This document shows, piece after piece, positions 22,957 through 32,969 of a stretch of DNA of 64,000 nt. A model generated the notes under the pieces. The model did no database searches and was not told the DNA's origin. It saw only the letters and a list, made by a program, of their open reading frames with translations. The first letter of the stretch is position 1; the number at the start of each line of letters is the position of its first letter. Both the position numbers and the translations under genes were made by a program. The DNA comes from Halomonas citrativorans (lineage in GTDB: Bacteria; Pseudomonadota; Gammaproteobacteria; Pseudomonadales; Halomonadaceae), in NCBI RefSeq assembly GCF_900163645.1, contig NZ_FUKM01000011.1:56523-120522 (forward strand). The letters run 5' to 3'.

Positions 22957-23988
22957 ATGACTATTATGACTTCTCAAGCTGAGCTTGATGCTCCGCTCCC
23001 TAGCCCGTATTGCCCTACTCGTATTCCCGCAGAAGACCAGGCGCGTGTCGAAGAGATAAAGCAACTGCTGCACACGCACAATGCGGTCTTGGTCGCGCAC
23101 TACTACACCGATGACGCTATCCAACAGTTAGCGGAAGAAACCGGTGGCTGCGTGGCAGACTCCCTTGAAATGGCGCGCTTTGGTGCCCGGCATGATGCTA
23201 CTACGTTGATTGTGGCAGGTGTGCGTTTTATGGGAGAAACAGCCAAAATCCTTTCGCCTGAAAAACGCGTATTGATGCCCACGCTGGAGGCAACCTGTTC
23301 GCTGGATATTGGCTGCCCGGTAGATGAGTTCAGCGCCTTTTGCGATGCGAACCCCGACCGAACCGTGGTGGTGTATGCCAATACATCAGCAGCTGTAAAA
23401 GCGCGTGCTGACTGGGTGGTGACGTCATCCATTGCAGTTGACGTCATTGAGCATTTGCAGGCAAAAGGTGAAAAAATCCTTTGGGCGCCGGATAAGCATC
23501 TGGGGGGGTATATTCAGAAAAAAACCGGTGCTGATATGCTGATGTGGGACGGCGCCTGTATTGTGCATGAAGAGTTCAAGGCGAAAGGTATTGAAGACTT
23601 AAAACGCCTTTATCCTGATGCGGCGGTGCTGGTGCATCCTGAATCGCCGGACTCGGTGGTCAATATGGCGGATGTGGCGGGGTCGACGTCCCAGTTAATC
23701 AAGGCCGCTCAAACCTTGCCCAATAACCAGCTTATTGTGGCAACAGATCGCGGCATTTTCTTTAAGATGCAGCAAGCGGTGCCGGACAAGACATTGTTTG
23801 AAGCGCCGACAGCCGGTAATGGCGCTACTTGCCGAAGCTGCGCACATTGCCCGTGGATGGCCATGAATGCATTGGATAATCTGGCGGATGCGCTGCGCTA
23901 CGGCAGTGGGGAAATTCATGTTGATGAGTCGCTACGCCAGAAAGCGCTAAAGCCGCTTGAGCGTATGCTGAATTTCAACGTTAAATAG
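22957..23988 (+). CDS. nadA: quinolinate synthase A
   Basis: Condenses iminoaspartate with dihydroxyacetone phosphate to quinolinate in NAD synthesis. The 343-residue product aligns along its length with E. coli NadA ([35 protein letters not shown]). The three 4Fe-4S Cys are present in [18 protein letters not shown] and the CRSCAHC segment. The start is uncertain: GTG 22945, ATG 22957 and ATG 22966 are in frame with no clear ribosome site. A small inverted repeat AACAGGG/CCCTGTT (22919-22937) lies just upstream. The 270 bases between the tRNA terminator and this gene hold nothing else I can name. Confidence 0.96.
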   Translation: MTIMTSQAELDAPLPSPYCPTRIPAEDQARVEEIKQLLHTHNAVLVAHYYTDDAIQQLAEETGGCVADSLEMARFGARHDATTLIVAGVRFMGETAKILSPEKRVLMPTLEATCSLDIGCPVDEFSAFCDANPDRTVVVYANTSAAVKARADWVVTSSIAVDVIEHLQAKGEKILWAPDKHLGGYIQKKTGADMLMWDGACIVHEEFKAKGIEDLKRLYPDAAVLVHPESPDSVVNMADVAGSTSQLIKAAQTLPNNQLIVATDRGIFFKMQQAVPDKTLFEAPTAGNGATCRSCAHCPWMAMNALDNLADALRYGSGEIHVDESLRQKALKPLERMLNFNVK

Positions 23989-24018
23989 GACAGCTTCACG
24001 CTGTGATCAGCCAATCAG

Positions 24019-24048
24019 GCTCCTGGCCCTTCGCAGGCCAGGAGCTTT
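24019..24048 (+). terminator. terminator after nadA
   Basis: Arms GCTCCTGGCC (24019-24028) and GGCCAGGAGC (24036-24045) followed by TTT. It lies between convergent nadA and bepA. Confidence 0.8.
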
Positions 24049-24084
24049 ATACGTGCGTGCTATTAATTTCAAAGCGTTAAGTCG

Positions 24085-25545
24085 TTAAAAGTCATCCAGC
24101 GCTTTACGGTATTCAATAAAGGCTTCTCGGCGCTGTTCAATACGTGCAAGCGCTTGCTGGTCGTTCTCTTGCTCGGCCGCGTTGCGAGCCAGTGAGAGTT
24201 GCTGAATGCCTCGGTCGACTCGCCCTGTCAGCTGTAAATGCTCGGCGCGCGCCAAATGCCCCCAGCCGTTGTGCCCGCTTCGCCCTGCGGCCTCTGCCAG
24301 CAGGTTAAAGCCTGGAGGGTATTCAGGGTTTTGCGCTGTTATGTTACGCAGGAGCTGATAAGCGGCTTCTGGGTCTCGCTGCAGTTGTGCCTCTGCCAAA
24401 ATCAGTTGGGCGGGCAGATAAGACGGCATCAGCCTCAAAAGGCGCTGGCTGCGGGTAATGGCTTCATCGTAGCGTTGGGCATCCAGCGCGACGCTTGCCG
24501 CAGACGCAGGCAGCATGCCGTAATCCGGTAGCTCAGTGGCCAGTTGATCGAGCATTTGTAAGGCTTGATCCGTTTGACCATTACGCGCAGTAATTAACGC
24601 ATCTAGATAGCGTCGCGCCGGCTCTTCTGCGTCATCCTGGGCAAGGCGGGAAGAGGCTTGTTGCGGGGAGTTTTGGTAAATGCTCAATAGGGCGCGAGCG
24701 CGCATCATGTCGTAAAGCGTATTGCTGGTATATGTGTTGGCCACGCTGAGCTGCGAGGCACGCCCTTGTGCATCGCTTAAGCGGCTATCTGAAACAGGGT
24801 GGGTCAATAGAAACTCAGGAGGGTTGCCGCCTTGTAGTCGCGCCAAGCGTTGCATGGCAGAAAACATGCGGACCATGGCATGAGGGTCGTAGCCAGCATC
24901 GGCCATCGCCTGTAAGCCGATACGGTCAGCCTCTTGCTCAAAACGTCTTGAGTAACTGAGCTGGTCCTGGATCAGGGCAGCCTGTGAGCCCATGGCGGCG
25001 GCAAGACCCGCTTCGCCACCTCCGCTGGCCGCTACCAGCATGCCCGCCAGCATGGCGGCCATGGCAGGAAGCTGCGTCTGTTCTGCTCGCGCGCTGCCTC
25101 GGGCGTAGTGGCGCTGTGATAAGTGGCCAAGCTCATGAGCAATCACCGAGACGAAAGCACCTTCATCCTCAGCAAAGGCAAAAAGCCCGGAATTGATCCC
25201 TACCACGCCACCGGGAACGGCAAAGGCATTCAGTGATCGGTTATCGACCATCACCATCGTCGTTTGCAGGTCTCCCAATTGGCTGTATGGCACCAGGCGC
25301 GCCACAAGGCTTTCTAGGTAATCGCTTACGATAGGGTCTTGCCATTGAGGCGCCTGGGCCCGGAACTGACGTAGCCATGCTCGGCCCAAACGGAACTCTT
25401 CACTGCTGGCTGATGACGAGGCACCGCCAAGCGTGGGCAGATGATAGTCATTAAGTGCGTAGCTTGGCGGGCTTGAGACGCTAATGCTGCAAGCAACAAT
25501 TAGCGCGCAGAGCCCGCGGGGATAAGCAGTCCGTAAGTGCGGCAT
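24085..25545 (-). CDS. bepA: periplasmic M48 metalloprotease/chaperone BepA
   Basis: BepA helps assemble LptD and degrades stalled outer-membrane proteins. The 486 residues match E. coli BepA (487). There is a signal peptide with likely cleavage near residue 30 (SYA|LN), zinc motif HELGH at 137-141, a third ligand in FEQEADRIG, and C-terminal TPR repeats from about residue 290. It is divergent from the TusA-like gene and perM; bepA is also next to perM in E. coli. Confidence 0.93.
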   Translation of the reverse strand: MPHLRTAYPRGLCALIVACSISVSSPPSYALNDYHLPTLGGASSSASSEEFRLGRAWLRQFRAQAPQWQDPIVSDYLESLVARLVPYSQLGDLQTTMVMVDNRSLNAFAVPGGVVGINSGLFAFAEDEGAFVSVIAHELGHLSQRHYARGSARAEQTQLPAMAAMLAGMLVAASGGGEAGLAAAMGSQAALIQDQLSYSRRFEQEADRIGLQAMADAGYDPHAMVRMFSAMQRLARLQGGNPPEFLLTHPVSDSRLSDAQGRASQLSVANTYTSNTLYDMMRARALLSIYQNSPQQASSRLAQDDAEEPARRYLDALITARNGQTDQALQMLDQLATELPDYGMLPASAASVALDAQRYDEAITRSQRLLRLMPSYLPAQLILAEAQLQRDPEAAYQLLRNITAQNPEYPPGFNLLAEAAGRSGHNGWGHLARAEHLQLTGRVDRGIQQLSLARNAAEQENDQQALARIEQRREAFIEYRKALDDF

Positions 25546-25700
25546 GGCATCCTCATTGATAAGGGTAAAGCGCAGCGATTACCGCTGTGACATTGATTGA
25601 TGCTGTGAAGTGCCGTTAAATCAAGTGAACAGTGATCATCGCAACATAAACCGTTTATGCAACAATGGCGAGATCATGCAGGCATTTTTAGGGAGCAGGT

Positions 25701-25961
25701 ATGTCTGAATTATTCGTACGTTTTCATCCAGACGTGGTGCTTGATGCGTGTGGGCTGCCGTGTCCGATGCCGTTACTCAAGACGAAACAGGCGCTAGCCG
25801 GTTTGGCGGCTGGGCAGTTGCTTGAAGTGCGTGCCACTGATGCAGGCTCATGGCGCGATATCGCGTCGTTTACTGATCAAGGCAACCATGAGATGGAGGC
25901 GCGAGAGCAGCATGAAGGTACGTACTTTTTTTGGATACGTAAGGCGGGAGAGGCACACTAA
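25701..25961 (+). CDS. TusA-family sulfurtransferase-like protein
   Basis: The 86-residue product has the TusA fold signature LDACGLPCPMPLLKTKQAL, with the active-site Cys in CPMP and an additional Cys four residues before. TusA-family proteins carry persulfide sulfur in tRNA thiolation and other pathways. It is not necessarily TusA itself. The stop overlaps the perM start (TAATG), so the two are translated together. AGGGAGCAGGT precedes the ATG. Confidence 0.88.
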   Translation: MSELFVRFHPDVVLDACGLPCPMPLLKTKQALAGLAAGQLLEVRATDAGSWRDIASFTDQGNHEMEAREQHEGTYFFWIRKAGEAH

Positions 25962-27058
25962 TGACCATGCGTACTATTCTTAAAAGCTGGATTGAACGCT
26001 ATTTCTCTGATGAAGAAGCGCTCGTCTTATTGCTGGTATTGGTGGCTGGCTTTACGGCCATTATCTGGTTTGGCCACATGCTGGCGCCGTTCTTTACCGC
26101 GCTGGTTCTGGCTTTTCTGCTGCAAGGGGTGGTGAGCGCTTTAACGAGAAGAGGGATACCGCATCTTTTAGCCGTTATTCTTATTTTTCTAGCCTTTATC
26201 AGTGTCCTGTTAACCCTTGCGTTCATTTTAATGCCGCTGATTTGGAATCAATTGGTAGGGTTTGTACATGAAACGCCGCGAATGTTTGCCAGCGGCCAGG
26301 GGTGGTTGGATGAGATGCAGGCGCGCTACCCTAACTTGATTACGCCTGATCAAATGCAAAGCTGGATCGGTGTAGCAAGCCGTGAAATTAGCCAGCTAGG
26401 CCAGCGTGCGCTGACGCTCTCATTGGCCTCTTTGGGTAATGTCATGTCGCTGATTATTTACCTCGTCCTTGTGCCCATTCTGGTCTTCTTTATGCTGAAG
26501 GACCGCGAGGCACTGGTTGGATTCGCGGTTTCGCTGTTGCCACAAAAGCGTGCGCTGTTAACGCGCATCTGGCAGGAAATGGATCATCAGATTGCGAACT
26601 ATATTCGAGGCAAGTTCATCGAAATCATCATTGTGGGTACGGTAGCGTTTTGCACCTTTACCTTTTTTGGCTTGCCGTATACAGCGCTGCTGGCCGTTCT
26701 GGTGGGCTTTTCGGTGCTGGTGCCTTTTATCGGCGCTGCGGTGGCTACACTGCCGGTCATGGCGGTAGCAGGTTTTCATTTTGGATTAAGCGATCAGTTT
26801 ATTTACGTGCTGGTTGCCTATGGCGTGATTCAGGCGCTGGATGGAAACGTTCTGTCGCCAGTGCTGTTTTCTGAAACCAATAATATTCACCCAGTTTCCA
26901 TTATTGTCGCGGTGCTTTTCTTTGGCGGTATTTGGGGCTTCTGGGGCGTGTTTTTCGCCATTCCGTTGGCCACGCTCCTAAAAGCGTTGGTCTACGCTTG
27001 GCCGCGGGGTGTTCGTGAGCAGAATACGGAAGAGGGTATTATCCAGGCGGAGTCATAA
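25961..27058 (+). CDS. perM: AI-2E family transporter (PerM)
   Basis: Polytopic inner-membrane protein, 365 residues, with about eight hydrophobic segments (first at residues 20-60, the C-terminal group from about 210). The family includes E. coli PerM and the AI-2 exporter TqsA; in others it exports small molecules or ions, so the substrate is unknown. The C-terminal block ALDGNVLSPVLF is a family hallmark. It is coupled to the TusA-like gene and followed by a bidirectional terminator. Confidence 0.88.
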   Translation: MTMRTILKSWIERYFSDEEALVLLLVLVAGFTAIIWFGHMLAPFFTALVLAFLLQGVVSALTRRGIPHLLAVILIFLAFISVLLTLAFILMPLIWNQLVGFVHETPRMFASGQGWLDEMQARYPNLITPDQMQSWIGVASREISQLGQRALTLSLASLGNVMSLIIYLVLVPILVFFMLKDREALVGFAVSLLPQKRALLTRIWQEMDHQIANYIRGKFIEIIIVGTVAFCTFTFFGLPYTALLAVLVGFSVLVPFIGAAVATLPVMAVAGFHFGLSDQFIYVLVAYGVIQALDGNVLSPVLFSETNNIHPVSIIVAVLFFGGIWGFWGVFFAIPLATLLKALVYAWPRGVREQNTEEGIIQAES

Positions 27059-27127
27059 GACCGCATGGCCACTGCCCAAGGGTTAACAATACCCTTGGCT
27101 TAACACGCTGAGTCTTTTGAAAAGTTA

Positions 27128-27164
27128 ACGCCCGCTCGGTGACGACACCGGACGGGCGTTTTTG
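27128..27164. terminator. bidirectional terminator between perM and bcp
   Basis: Arms AACGCCCG and CGGGCGTT with inner CGGTG/CACCG pairing, T-run on the plus side; position accurate to about one base. It serves convergent perM and bcp. Confidence 0.8.
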
Positions 27165-27641
27165 TTAACGACTCGCGTTTAGTGCTTCAGCGGCAGCAAG
27201 CACTTCCTCTACGTGGCCTGGCACTTTAACGCCACGCCATTCGTTGGCAAGGTTGCCTGTTGCATCAATTAAGAAAGTACTGCGCTCAATGCCCAGATGC
27301 TCCTTGCCGTACATTTTTTTCAGTTTGATAACATCAAATATCGTACAGACGGTTTCATCCTTGTCGGAAATGAGCGGGAAGTTAAAATCCTGCTTGGCTT
27401 TAAAATTTTCCTGGGCACGCAAACCATCCCGAGACACTCCTAAAATAACCGTATTCGCGTTATCGAACGCTTTTTTATGGTCGCGGAAATCGCCGCCTTC
27501 GGTGGTGCAACCGGGTGTGCTGGCCTTGGGGTAAAAATAGATAACGACCTGTTTTCCACGTAGTTCCGACAGCGTAATTGTCGTATCGCCCGTCGCACTT
27601 GCAGAGAAATCGGGGACAGGTTGGCCTACTTCGATATGCAT
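27165..27641 (-). CDS. bcp: thioredoxin-dependent peroxiredoxin Bcp
   Basis: Reduces hydroperoxides. The 158-residue product has the peroxiredoxin block FYPKASTPGCTTEGGDF with the peroxidatic Cys preceded by Thr, and a C-terminal GHVEEVL. In E. coli Bcp the resolving Cys follows five residues later; here that position is not Cys, so it behaves as a 1-Cys type. I chose the ATG at 27641 (AGGAGT upstream) over an earlier in-frame TTG. It is divergent from dapA, as in E. coli, but without gcvR between them. Confidence 0.93.
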   Translation of the reverse strand: MHIEVGQPVPDFSASATGDTTITLSELRGKQVVIYFYPKASTPGCTTEGGDFRDHKKAFDNANTVILGVSRDGLRAQENFKAKQDFNFPLISDKDETVCTIFDVIKLKKMYGKEHLGIERSTFLIDATGNLANEWRGVKVPGHVEEVLAAAEALNASR

Positions 27642-27893
27642 ACAGACTCCTAATCGTTGACGACTTATAAGGGTGATTACACGCAACCTGAGGCGGCATG
27701 TCAAAGGCAGGATAGGTGTGCATCACAAACTCACAGCGGTTTGCGCTGTACAGGCTCGAATCGCCTGAGTACCATTTACCCTCTGTAGGCCCAAACGGGC
27801 AGTCGCCATGATGCGCAAAAGAGCGGTTCGGCGCCTTGTCTGGATGTCCACGTTGGGCTTGGTCTCATAATTTTGCAGGTGAGGAATAAACGG

Positions 27894-28778
27894 ATGATCA
27901 CAGGCAGCATCGTCGCCCTGGCGACGCCGATGAAAGTCAATGGCGACATCGACTGGGAGGCGCTTCGTCGTCTGGTGAATTTCCACCTTGATAACGGAAC
28001 AGACGGCATCGTTGCCGCAGGCACCACTGGCGAGCCCACGACCATGACGTTTGCAGAGCACTTTGATGTGATCCGTAGTGTGGTGGAGGAGGTCAATGGG
28101 CGCATTCCGGTGATCGCCGGTACGGGCGCCAATGCGACGTCTGAAGCCGTTGAGCTTGCTCGGTACGCCAGTGAAGTAGGGGCTGATTACTGTTTGTCCG
28201 TTTGCCCCTATTATAATAAGCCGACACAGGAAGGCTTGTACCAGCACTTTAAGGCGGTGGCAGAAGGCAGCAAACTACCGGTTATCATGTATAACGTGCC
28301 GGGGCGTACCTGCTCTGACCTGTACAATGAAACGGTTGTACGCTTGGCAGGCGTTGATAACATCATCGGTTTGAAAGATGCCACTGGAAACCTTGAACGC
28401 GCAGAAGATCTAATTTCGCGCTTAAAGGGCAGTGACTTTATGCTGTATTCCGGTGATGACGCGACGGCCTGCGAGTTTATGCTGATGGGTGGACATGGGG
28501 ATATTTCGGTGACAGCGAACGTTGCCCCTAAGGCAATGCATGAGCTATGTGCGGCCGCTGTCGCTGGCGATGCAGATAAAGCGCATCAAATTAATACCCG
28601 TTTAATGCCGCTGCATACTAATCTGGGCATCGAATCCAATCCTATACCGGTAAAATGGGCGCTTAACCGGATGGGGTATATGGATGCAGGTATTCGTTTG
28701 CCATTGACATGGTTATCCGAGAAGTACCACGCCACTGTTAGTGAAGCGCTGCAACTGGCGGACGTGATTGAGGAGTAA
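27894..28778 (+). CDS. dapA: 4-hydroxy-tetrahydrodipicolinate synthase
   Basis: First step of the lysine/diaminopimelate branch: pyruvate + aspartate semialdehyde. The 294-residue TIM barrel has GTTGEPTT, the catalytic Tyr in YNVPGRT and the Schiff-base Lys in GLKDATGN. The ATG at 27894 follows GAGGAA; an upstream TTG at 27873 is rejected. It heads a dapA-bamC-purC order shared with E. coli. Confidence 0.97.
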   Translation: MITGSIVALATPMKVNGDIDWEALRRLVNFHLDNGTDGIVAAGTTGEPTTMTFAEHFDVIRSVVEEVNGRIPVIAGTGANATSEAVELARYASEVGADYCLSVCPYYNKPTQEGLYQHFKAVAEGSKLPVIMYNVPGRTCSDLYNETVVRLAGVDNIIGLKDATGNLERAEDLISRLKGSDFMLYSGDDATACEFMLMGGHGDISVTANVAPKAMHELCAAAVAGDADKAHQINTRLMPLHTNLGIESNPIPVKWALNRMGYMDAGIRLPLTWLSEKYHATVSEALQLADVIEE

Positions 28779-28873
28779 TGCTCTTTCATTACACCCAGCG
28801 CGATACCCTTTGTTACCGGGAGCACAGTGATGTGCTGTCGGTTAACTGATTTGTTGACTGTTAAGGTGGCTTG

Positions 28874-29857
28874 ATGAGCTTTGTGCTTGAAAAACGTGCG
28901 CTTAAATGGATACCGCTGGCACTCGTAACGGCTGTCGCTCTGGCAGGTTGCGCGCGCGATGGTTATTACCACGACCGTAACCTGGATTACACGGAAGCCG
29001 CTCCGGCGCCCCCTCTGGTGCTGCCAGAGACCCGCAATGCTCAGCGCTATCAGGATGCACTGCCCGTTCCTCAAGCAGCCATGCAGGGTGCCCGCATCGA
29101 AGAAGCTGCGGAAATACGCGCTCCTCAGTCGCTGTCGATTGGCAGTGGTCTAGAGCCCGAATACGTGGAGCGCCGGGAGGCAGGTAGCCAAAGTTGGCTA
29201 GTGGTGGCAGCCGATACGGGCGCCGTCTGGCCGCAGCTGGAATCCTTTGCGCGTAGCCGTCAACTAGGTGTGGAGCAAAGCGATGCGTCGCAGGGCGTTA
29301 TCGTAACGTCGCAGGCCGATTTACGTCTGCAAAGTGCCATGCGTTCTGGCAGCAGCGAAGTGCGCTGTGAACGTGGTGGCCAGACCATGACGAGCTGCCT
29401 CGACGCGTTGGAAGAGTTCCTGGGGGCGCGTAGTGCGTCACAGAGCGTGGCTTCCTCCTGGAATGCCCAGCGCTTGAATACCCAGCAAACGCTACAGCTC
29501 CGTCAGCAGGGTGATGAGTGGGAGGCTGTCATTCCCCAGCCGCTTGATCGTGTTTGGGCTGAACTCAATCACTATCTCGCGTTGGATTTCACCCTGCAAG
29601 GTCAGCGTAATCTGCTAGCTACCAACCCGGAGCGTCATGAATTCCTGGTGGAATACATGACCGAGACTGAACGCGGTCGCAACCCGCTGCAAATTGTATT
29701 TAGTGCCGATGTGCGCAAGATGCCCCAGGAAATACGTATTGTTCTGCAGCCCGATGGCAATCAGACCATTTTACGCGCGGTGAATGCCAGTGAGCGTGAG
29801 TTTAATGCCGATGACCAGCGTGAGCTGTTAGAACGTGTTGCTGGCTATTTACGTTAA
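28874..29857 (+). CDS. bamC: outer membrane assembly lipoprotein BamC
   Basis: Part of the BAM complex that inserts beta-barrels. The 327-residue product is a lipoprotein: hydrophobic signal then lipobox LAGC with Cys26. An extended N-terminal segment, which in E. coli lies along BamD, is followed by two helix-grip domains. Position 28871 is TTG directly before the chosen ATG. It is 95 bases after dapA and 30 bases before purC, as in E. coli. Confidence 0.9.
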   Translation: MSFVLEKRALKWIPLALVTAVALAGCARDGYYHDRNLDYTEAAPAPPLVLPETRNAQRYQDALPVPQAAMQGARIEEAAEIRAPQSLSIGSGLEPEYVERREAGSQSWLVVAADTGAVWPQLESFARSRQLGVEQSDASQGVIVTSQADLRLQSAMRSGSSEVRCERGGQTMTSCLDALEEFLGARSASQSVASSWNAQRLNTQQTLQLRQQGDEWEAVIPQPLDRVWAELNHYLALDFTLQGQRNLLATNPERHEFLVEYMTETERGRNPLQIVFSADVRKMPQEIRIVLQPDGNQTILRAVNASEREFNADDQRELLERVAGYLR

Positions 29858-29887
29858 TCTGTTTATTTGATCCCTTTCGGAGCTGTC

Positions 29888-30604
29888 ATGGAAAAGCGCC
29901 AAGAACTTTATGCCGGTAAGGCAAAATCTGTATATCACACCGATGATCCGGATCTGCTGGTGCTGCAGTTTCGTGATGACACCAGCGCTTTTGATGGTAA
30001 GAAGAAAGAAGCGCTGGCCCGTAAAGGGATGGTCAATAACATCTTCAACGCGTTTATTATGGAGCGTTTGCAAGAGGCCGGTATCCCTACGCATTTTGAA
30101 AAACAACTCTCTGATACCGAGAGCCTTGTTAAAAAAATGCAGATGATTCCGGTCGAGTGCGTGGTACGCAACATCGCTGCGGGTGGGCTGGTAAAACGCT
30201 TGGGCGTTGAAGAAGGTGTTGCACTTACGCCGCCTACCTTTGAGCTGTTCTTGAAGAACGACGAAAAAGGCGACCCGATGATCAACGAGTCGTTGGCAGA
30301 AACCTTTGGTTGGGCAACGCCCGAGCAGCTGGGCAAGATGAAAACGCTGACCTTCAAGGTTAACCATGTATTAAAGCAACTGTTTGCCGAAGGCGACATG
30401 CTGCTGGTGGACTACAAGCTTGAGTTTGGCGTTTTCAAGGGGGAAGTGGTATTGGGCGATGAGTTTTCACCGGATGGCTGTCGTTTGTGGGATGCCAATA
30501 CCCGAGAGAAGCTGGATAAAGACCGCTTCCGCCAAGGCCTGGGCGGCGTGATCGAAGCCTACGAAGAAGTAGGCCGACGCTTGGGAATCACCTTTCCTGC
30601 CTGA
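29888..30604 (+). CDS. purC: SAICAR synthase
   Basis: Ligates aspartate to CAIR in purine synthesis. 238 residues (E. coli 237), with [12 protein letters not shown] at the N-terminus, [13 protein letters not shown], and [12 protein letters not shown]. The ATG at 29888 follows CGGAG; an earlier in-frame start at 29867 has no support. The stop is only 9 bases from the stop of convergent trmO, with no room for a terminator between them. Confidence 0.97.
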   Translation: MEKRQELYAGKAKSVYHTDDPDLLVLQFRDDTSAFDGKKKEALARKGMVNNIFNAFIMERLQEAGIPTHFEKQLSDTESLVKKMQMIPVECVVRNIAAGGLVKRLGVEEGVALTPPTFELFLKNDEKGDPMINESLAETFGWATPEQLGKMKTLTFKVNHVLKQLFAEGDMLLVDYKLEFGVFKGEVVLGDEFSPDGCRLWDANTREKLDKDRFRQGLGGVIEAYEEVGRRLGITFPA

Positions 30605-30613
30605 TCGCCCGCA

Positions 30614-31345
30614 CTAGCCAGTCATGATGTCGATAGCCACCACCTCTAACGTGGTGGCTTCGTCGTTGTGTAGGGCTCGAAACTTCACATCGACATCGCG
30701 CAGCCTAACGCCATAGACACGCCCAGACTCCTCGCTTTGCTTGTAAGCGGGGCGTGGGTCTTGTCCAAGCACTTGTTCGATCAATGCATGCAAGCTTGCG
30801 CTATCAACGCGGCGTGCCAACGTATCCAGTGCATCGTGGCTGAGTGTGACTGGCAGCAACGCGGGGGCTTGCGGCGCAAAACCGGCGACAGCTTCAGGGC
30901 GTGCTTCGGCCCAGGGCAGGTAGGGCTTGATATCGACCACCGGGGTGCCGCTCACTAAATCGCAGCCTTCGAGTCTTAAACGAACCCCTTGGTGTGTGTC
31001 GATACCGGCAAGCGTTACCAGCGAGAGGCCCAGCCGATTAGGTCGATGGGTACTGCGGCTGGCAAATACGCCTACCTTGCGGTTGCCCCCAAGCCGTGGT
31101 GGGCGTACTAATGGCGTCCAACGCTCTGGGCTTTGATGAAAAATAAATGACACCCAAAGATGGCTAAAATCCTCCAACCCACGCACCGTTAATGGGTCGT
31201 TATAGGGTGCCGTTAGCACGAGACTGGCGTTGGCCGCCTGCGCCAGGCCCGGTTGGCGGGGTATGCCAAACTTGTCCGGGTAGTCGCTGACAACGTAACC
31301 GATAGGCGTCAGCGTAAAGGACGCATTGTCAGGGGCATTGTGCAT
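30614..31345 (-). CDS. trmO: tRNA (N6-threonylcarbamoyladenosine37-N6)-methyltransferase TrmO
   Basis: SAM-dependent methylation of t6A37 in tRNA-Thr. The 243-residue product has the UPF0066 beta-barrel: IGYVVSDYPDKFGIPRQPG, then FASRSTHRPNRLGLS and VVDIKPYLPWAEA, with a C-terminal domain as in E. coli TrmO (235). It is convergent with purC. Confidence 0.92.
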   Translation of the reverse strand: MHNAPDNASFTLTPIGYVVSDYPDKFGIPRQPGLAQAANASLVLTAPYNDPLTVRGLEDFSHLWVSFIFHQSPERWTPLVRPPRLGGNRKVGVFASRSTHRPNRLGLSLVTLAGIDTHQGVRLRLEGCDLVSGTPVVDIKPYLPWAEARPEAVAGFAPQAPALLPVTLSHDALDTLARRVDSASLHALIEQVLGQDPRPAYKQSEESGRVYGVRLRDVDVKFRALHNDEATTLEVVAIDIMTG

Positions 31346-31449
31346 GCTACTGCCTTATGCTGAGATAGGCGGCCAAGTATAAGGCAGCCTGACGTTATAC
31401 GCCGAATGTTTGCTTGATCCCCATTTCGATAACTGCTTAGAGGTGATGC

Positions 31450-31980
31450 ATGCCAACGACCGAGGAGCTTTCTGCGCCAAAAGCCCCGGCGGCCAGGGTG
31501 ACCTACCGCGCCGCTCTAGCGCGCGACGCCGCCGACCAGGCAGAAGTGTTTTACCATGCGGTCATGCAAGGCGCAGCCAGCCACTATGAGCTGAGCCAGC
31601 GGCGCGCCTGGGCCAATGCGTTGCCCCGAGAAGCCAGCGCCTGGGCGGTTCGCCACGCGCTTTACACCACACTGGTGGCGGTGTGCGACGGCCGCTGTGT
31701 CGGCTTCCTTGAGCTTGATGCTAAGGAAGGGCGTATCGAAACGCTGTATGTGTGGCCTTCGCTGACCGGGCGTGGCATTGGCACCACACTGTTGATTCAT
31801 GCTGAGCGTATGCTGTTGGAGCAGGGAGTTGATCGCATAGAGATTGAAGCGAGCCTGATGCTTTATGACCGCCTGCTGCGCCGAGGCTGGGAAAACCTGG
31901 GCGAGCAGTGGGTTGAACGAAGCGGTGAGTCACTTCAGCGCTATCGGATGGAAAAGCGCTTGAGCGCGATTGAAACCTGA
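31450..31980 (+). CDS. GNAT family N-acetyltransferase
   Basis: 176 residues with the GNAT acetyl-CoA loop at RGIGTTLL (about residue 113) after the beta-4 strand IETLYVWPSLTG. The N-terminal 18 residues are Ala/Pro rich. The acceptor (small molecule or protein) cannot be told from the sequence. It is a lone gene between trmO (divergent) and nadC (convergent). Confidence 0.8.
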   Translation: MPTTEELSAPKAPAARVTYRAALARDAADQAEVFYHAVMQGAASHYELSQRRAWANALPREASAWAVRHALYTTLVAVCDGRCVGFLELDAKEGRIETLYVWPSLTGRGIGTTLLIHAERMLLEQGVDRIEIEASLMLYDRLLRRGWENLGEQWVERSGESLQRYRMEKRLSAIET

Positions 31981-32010
31981 GCCTGAGACTAACTCTGAAG
32001 TTGAGCCTGG

Positions 32011-32865
32011 CTATACGCTATAGCTGCGGGTAATTCGCATGGAAAGATCAATTGATTGGATATCTTTGGTCAGCGCGCCGCTGGAAATACAGTCGATCCC
32101 CGTATCGGCAATCGCTTTGAGTGTAGCCGCATCGACATTGCCTGAGGCCTCAAGCGTGGCGCGCCCGCCGTTCAGTTCGACTGCTACGTACAAATCTTCA
32201 AGTGCGAAATTATCCAGCATGATGATGTCAGCTCCGGCCGCCAATGCCTGGTCAAGCTCTTCAAAGGTCTCCACTTCCACCTCTACCAGCACATCCCTGG
32301 CAAGTGCCCTTGCCTGACTCACCGCGGCCTTGATGCCGCCGCATGCCGAAATGTGGTTCTCCTTGATTAAGAATGCATCCCAAAGACCTATTCGATGATT
32401 GTGGCCTCCGCCGCACGTAACGGCGTATTTCTGCGCCAAACGCAGGCCGGGAAGCGTTTTGCGGGTATCGAGCAGGCGAACGCCGGTACCCTCAATCAAG
32501 TTGACGTAGCGGCGCGTTGTGGTTGCCGTGGCAGACAGCGTTTGTAACATGTTGAGCGCCGCGCGCTCCCCGGTTAACAAACTACGTGCCGGGCCTTCCA
32601 GTTCCAAAAAGCCTTGGCCTTCATCCAGCAAGTCACCGTCAGCGGCTAGCCAGCGAAGCGTGACGCGCTCATCCAACTGCTGAAAAATTTCATCGACCCA
32701 CGCAGCTCCACACAGCACTGCAGACTCGCGGGTAATCACCGTCGCCGTTGCCCACTGGTCCTCGGGAATTAGCTGGGCGGTAATATCGCCTGAACCTATA
32801 TCTTCGTTAATCAGGCGAGTCACGCAGGTGCTGATCTCTTCAGCTAGCGCATTTTGGTTATTCAT
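32011..32865 (-). CDS. nadC: nicotinate-nucleotide pyrophosphorylase (QPRTase)
   Basis: Converts quinolinate and PRPP to nicotinate mononucleotide, the step after NadA. 284 residues with [39 protein letters not shown] and IKENHI. I chose the ATG at 32865 (AGAG upstream); in-frame ATGs at 32886 and 32892 lack a ribosome site. It is divergent from ampD, as in E. coli. Confidence 0.96.
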   Translation of the reverse strand: MNNQNALAEEISTCVTRLINEDIGSGDITAQLIPEDQWATATVITRESAVLCGAAWVDEIFQQLDERVTLRWLAADGDLLDEGQGFLELEGPARSLLTGERAALNMLQTLSATATTTRRYVNLIEGTGVRLLDTRKTLPGLRLAQKYAVTCGGGHNHRIGLWDAFLIKENHISACGGIKAAVSQARALARDVLVEVEVETFEELDQALAAGADIIMLDNFALEDLYVAVELNGGRATLEASGNVDAATLKAIADTGIDCISSGALTKDIQSIDLSMRITRSYSV

Positions 32866-32969
32866 GGCGGTGAGCTCTCTGGGCATGATCAAATGAGACC
32901 GGCATTATAGTAAAAGAGAGCCGCTAATGAGAGCAGTGAAAAGAGCGCGACGTAAAGGAGACTTTGTGG

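Noticed and set aside
27745..27790. tRNA T-arm-like sequence (CAGGC, TCGAATC, GCCTG)
   Set aside because: The loop is out of register and there is no matching acceptor, D or anticodon arm.
27723..28247. 174-residue minus-strand frame over dapA
   Set aside because: It is antisense to dapA, has no recognisable domain or ribosome site, and is explained by codon bias of the real gene.
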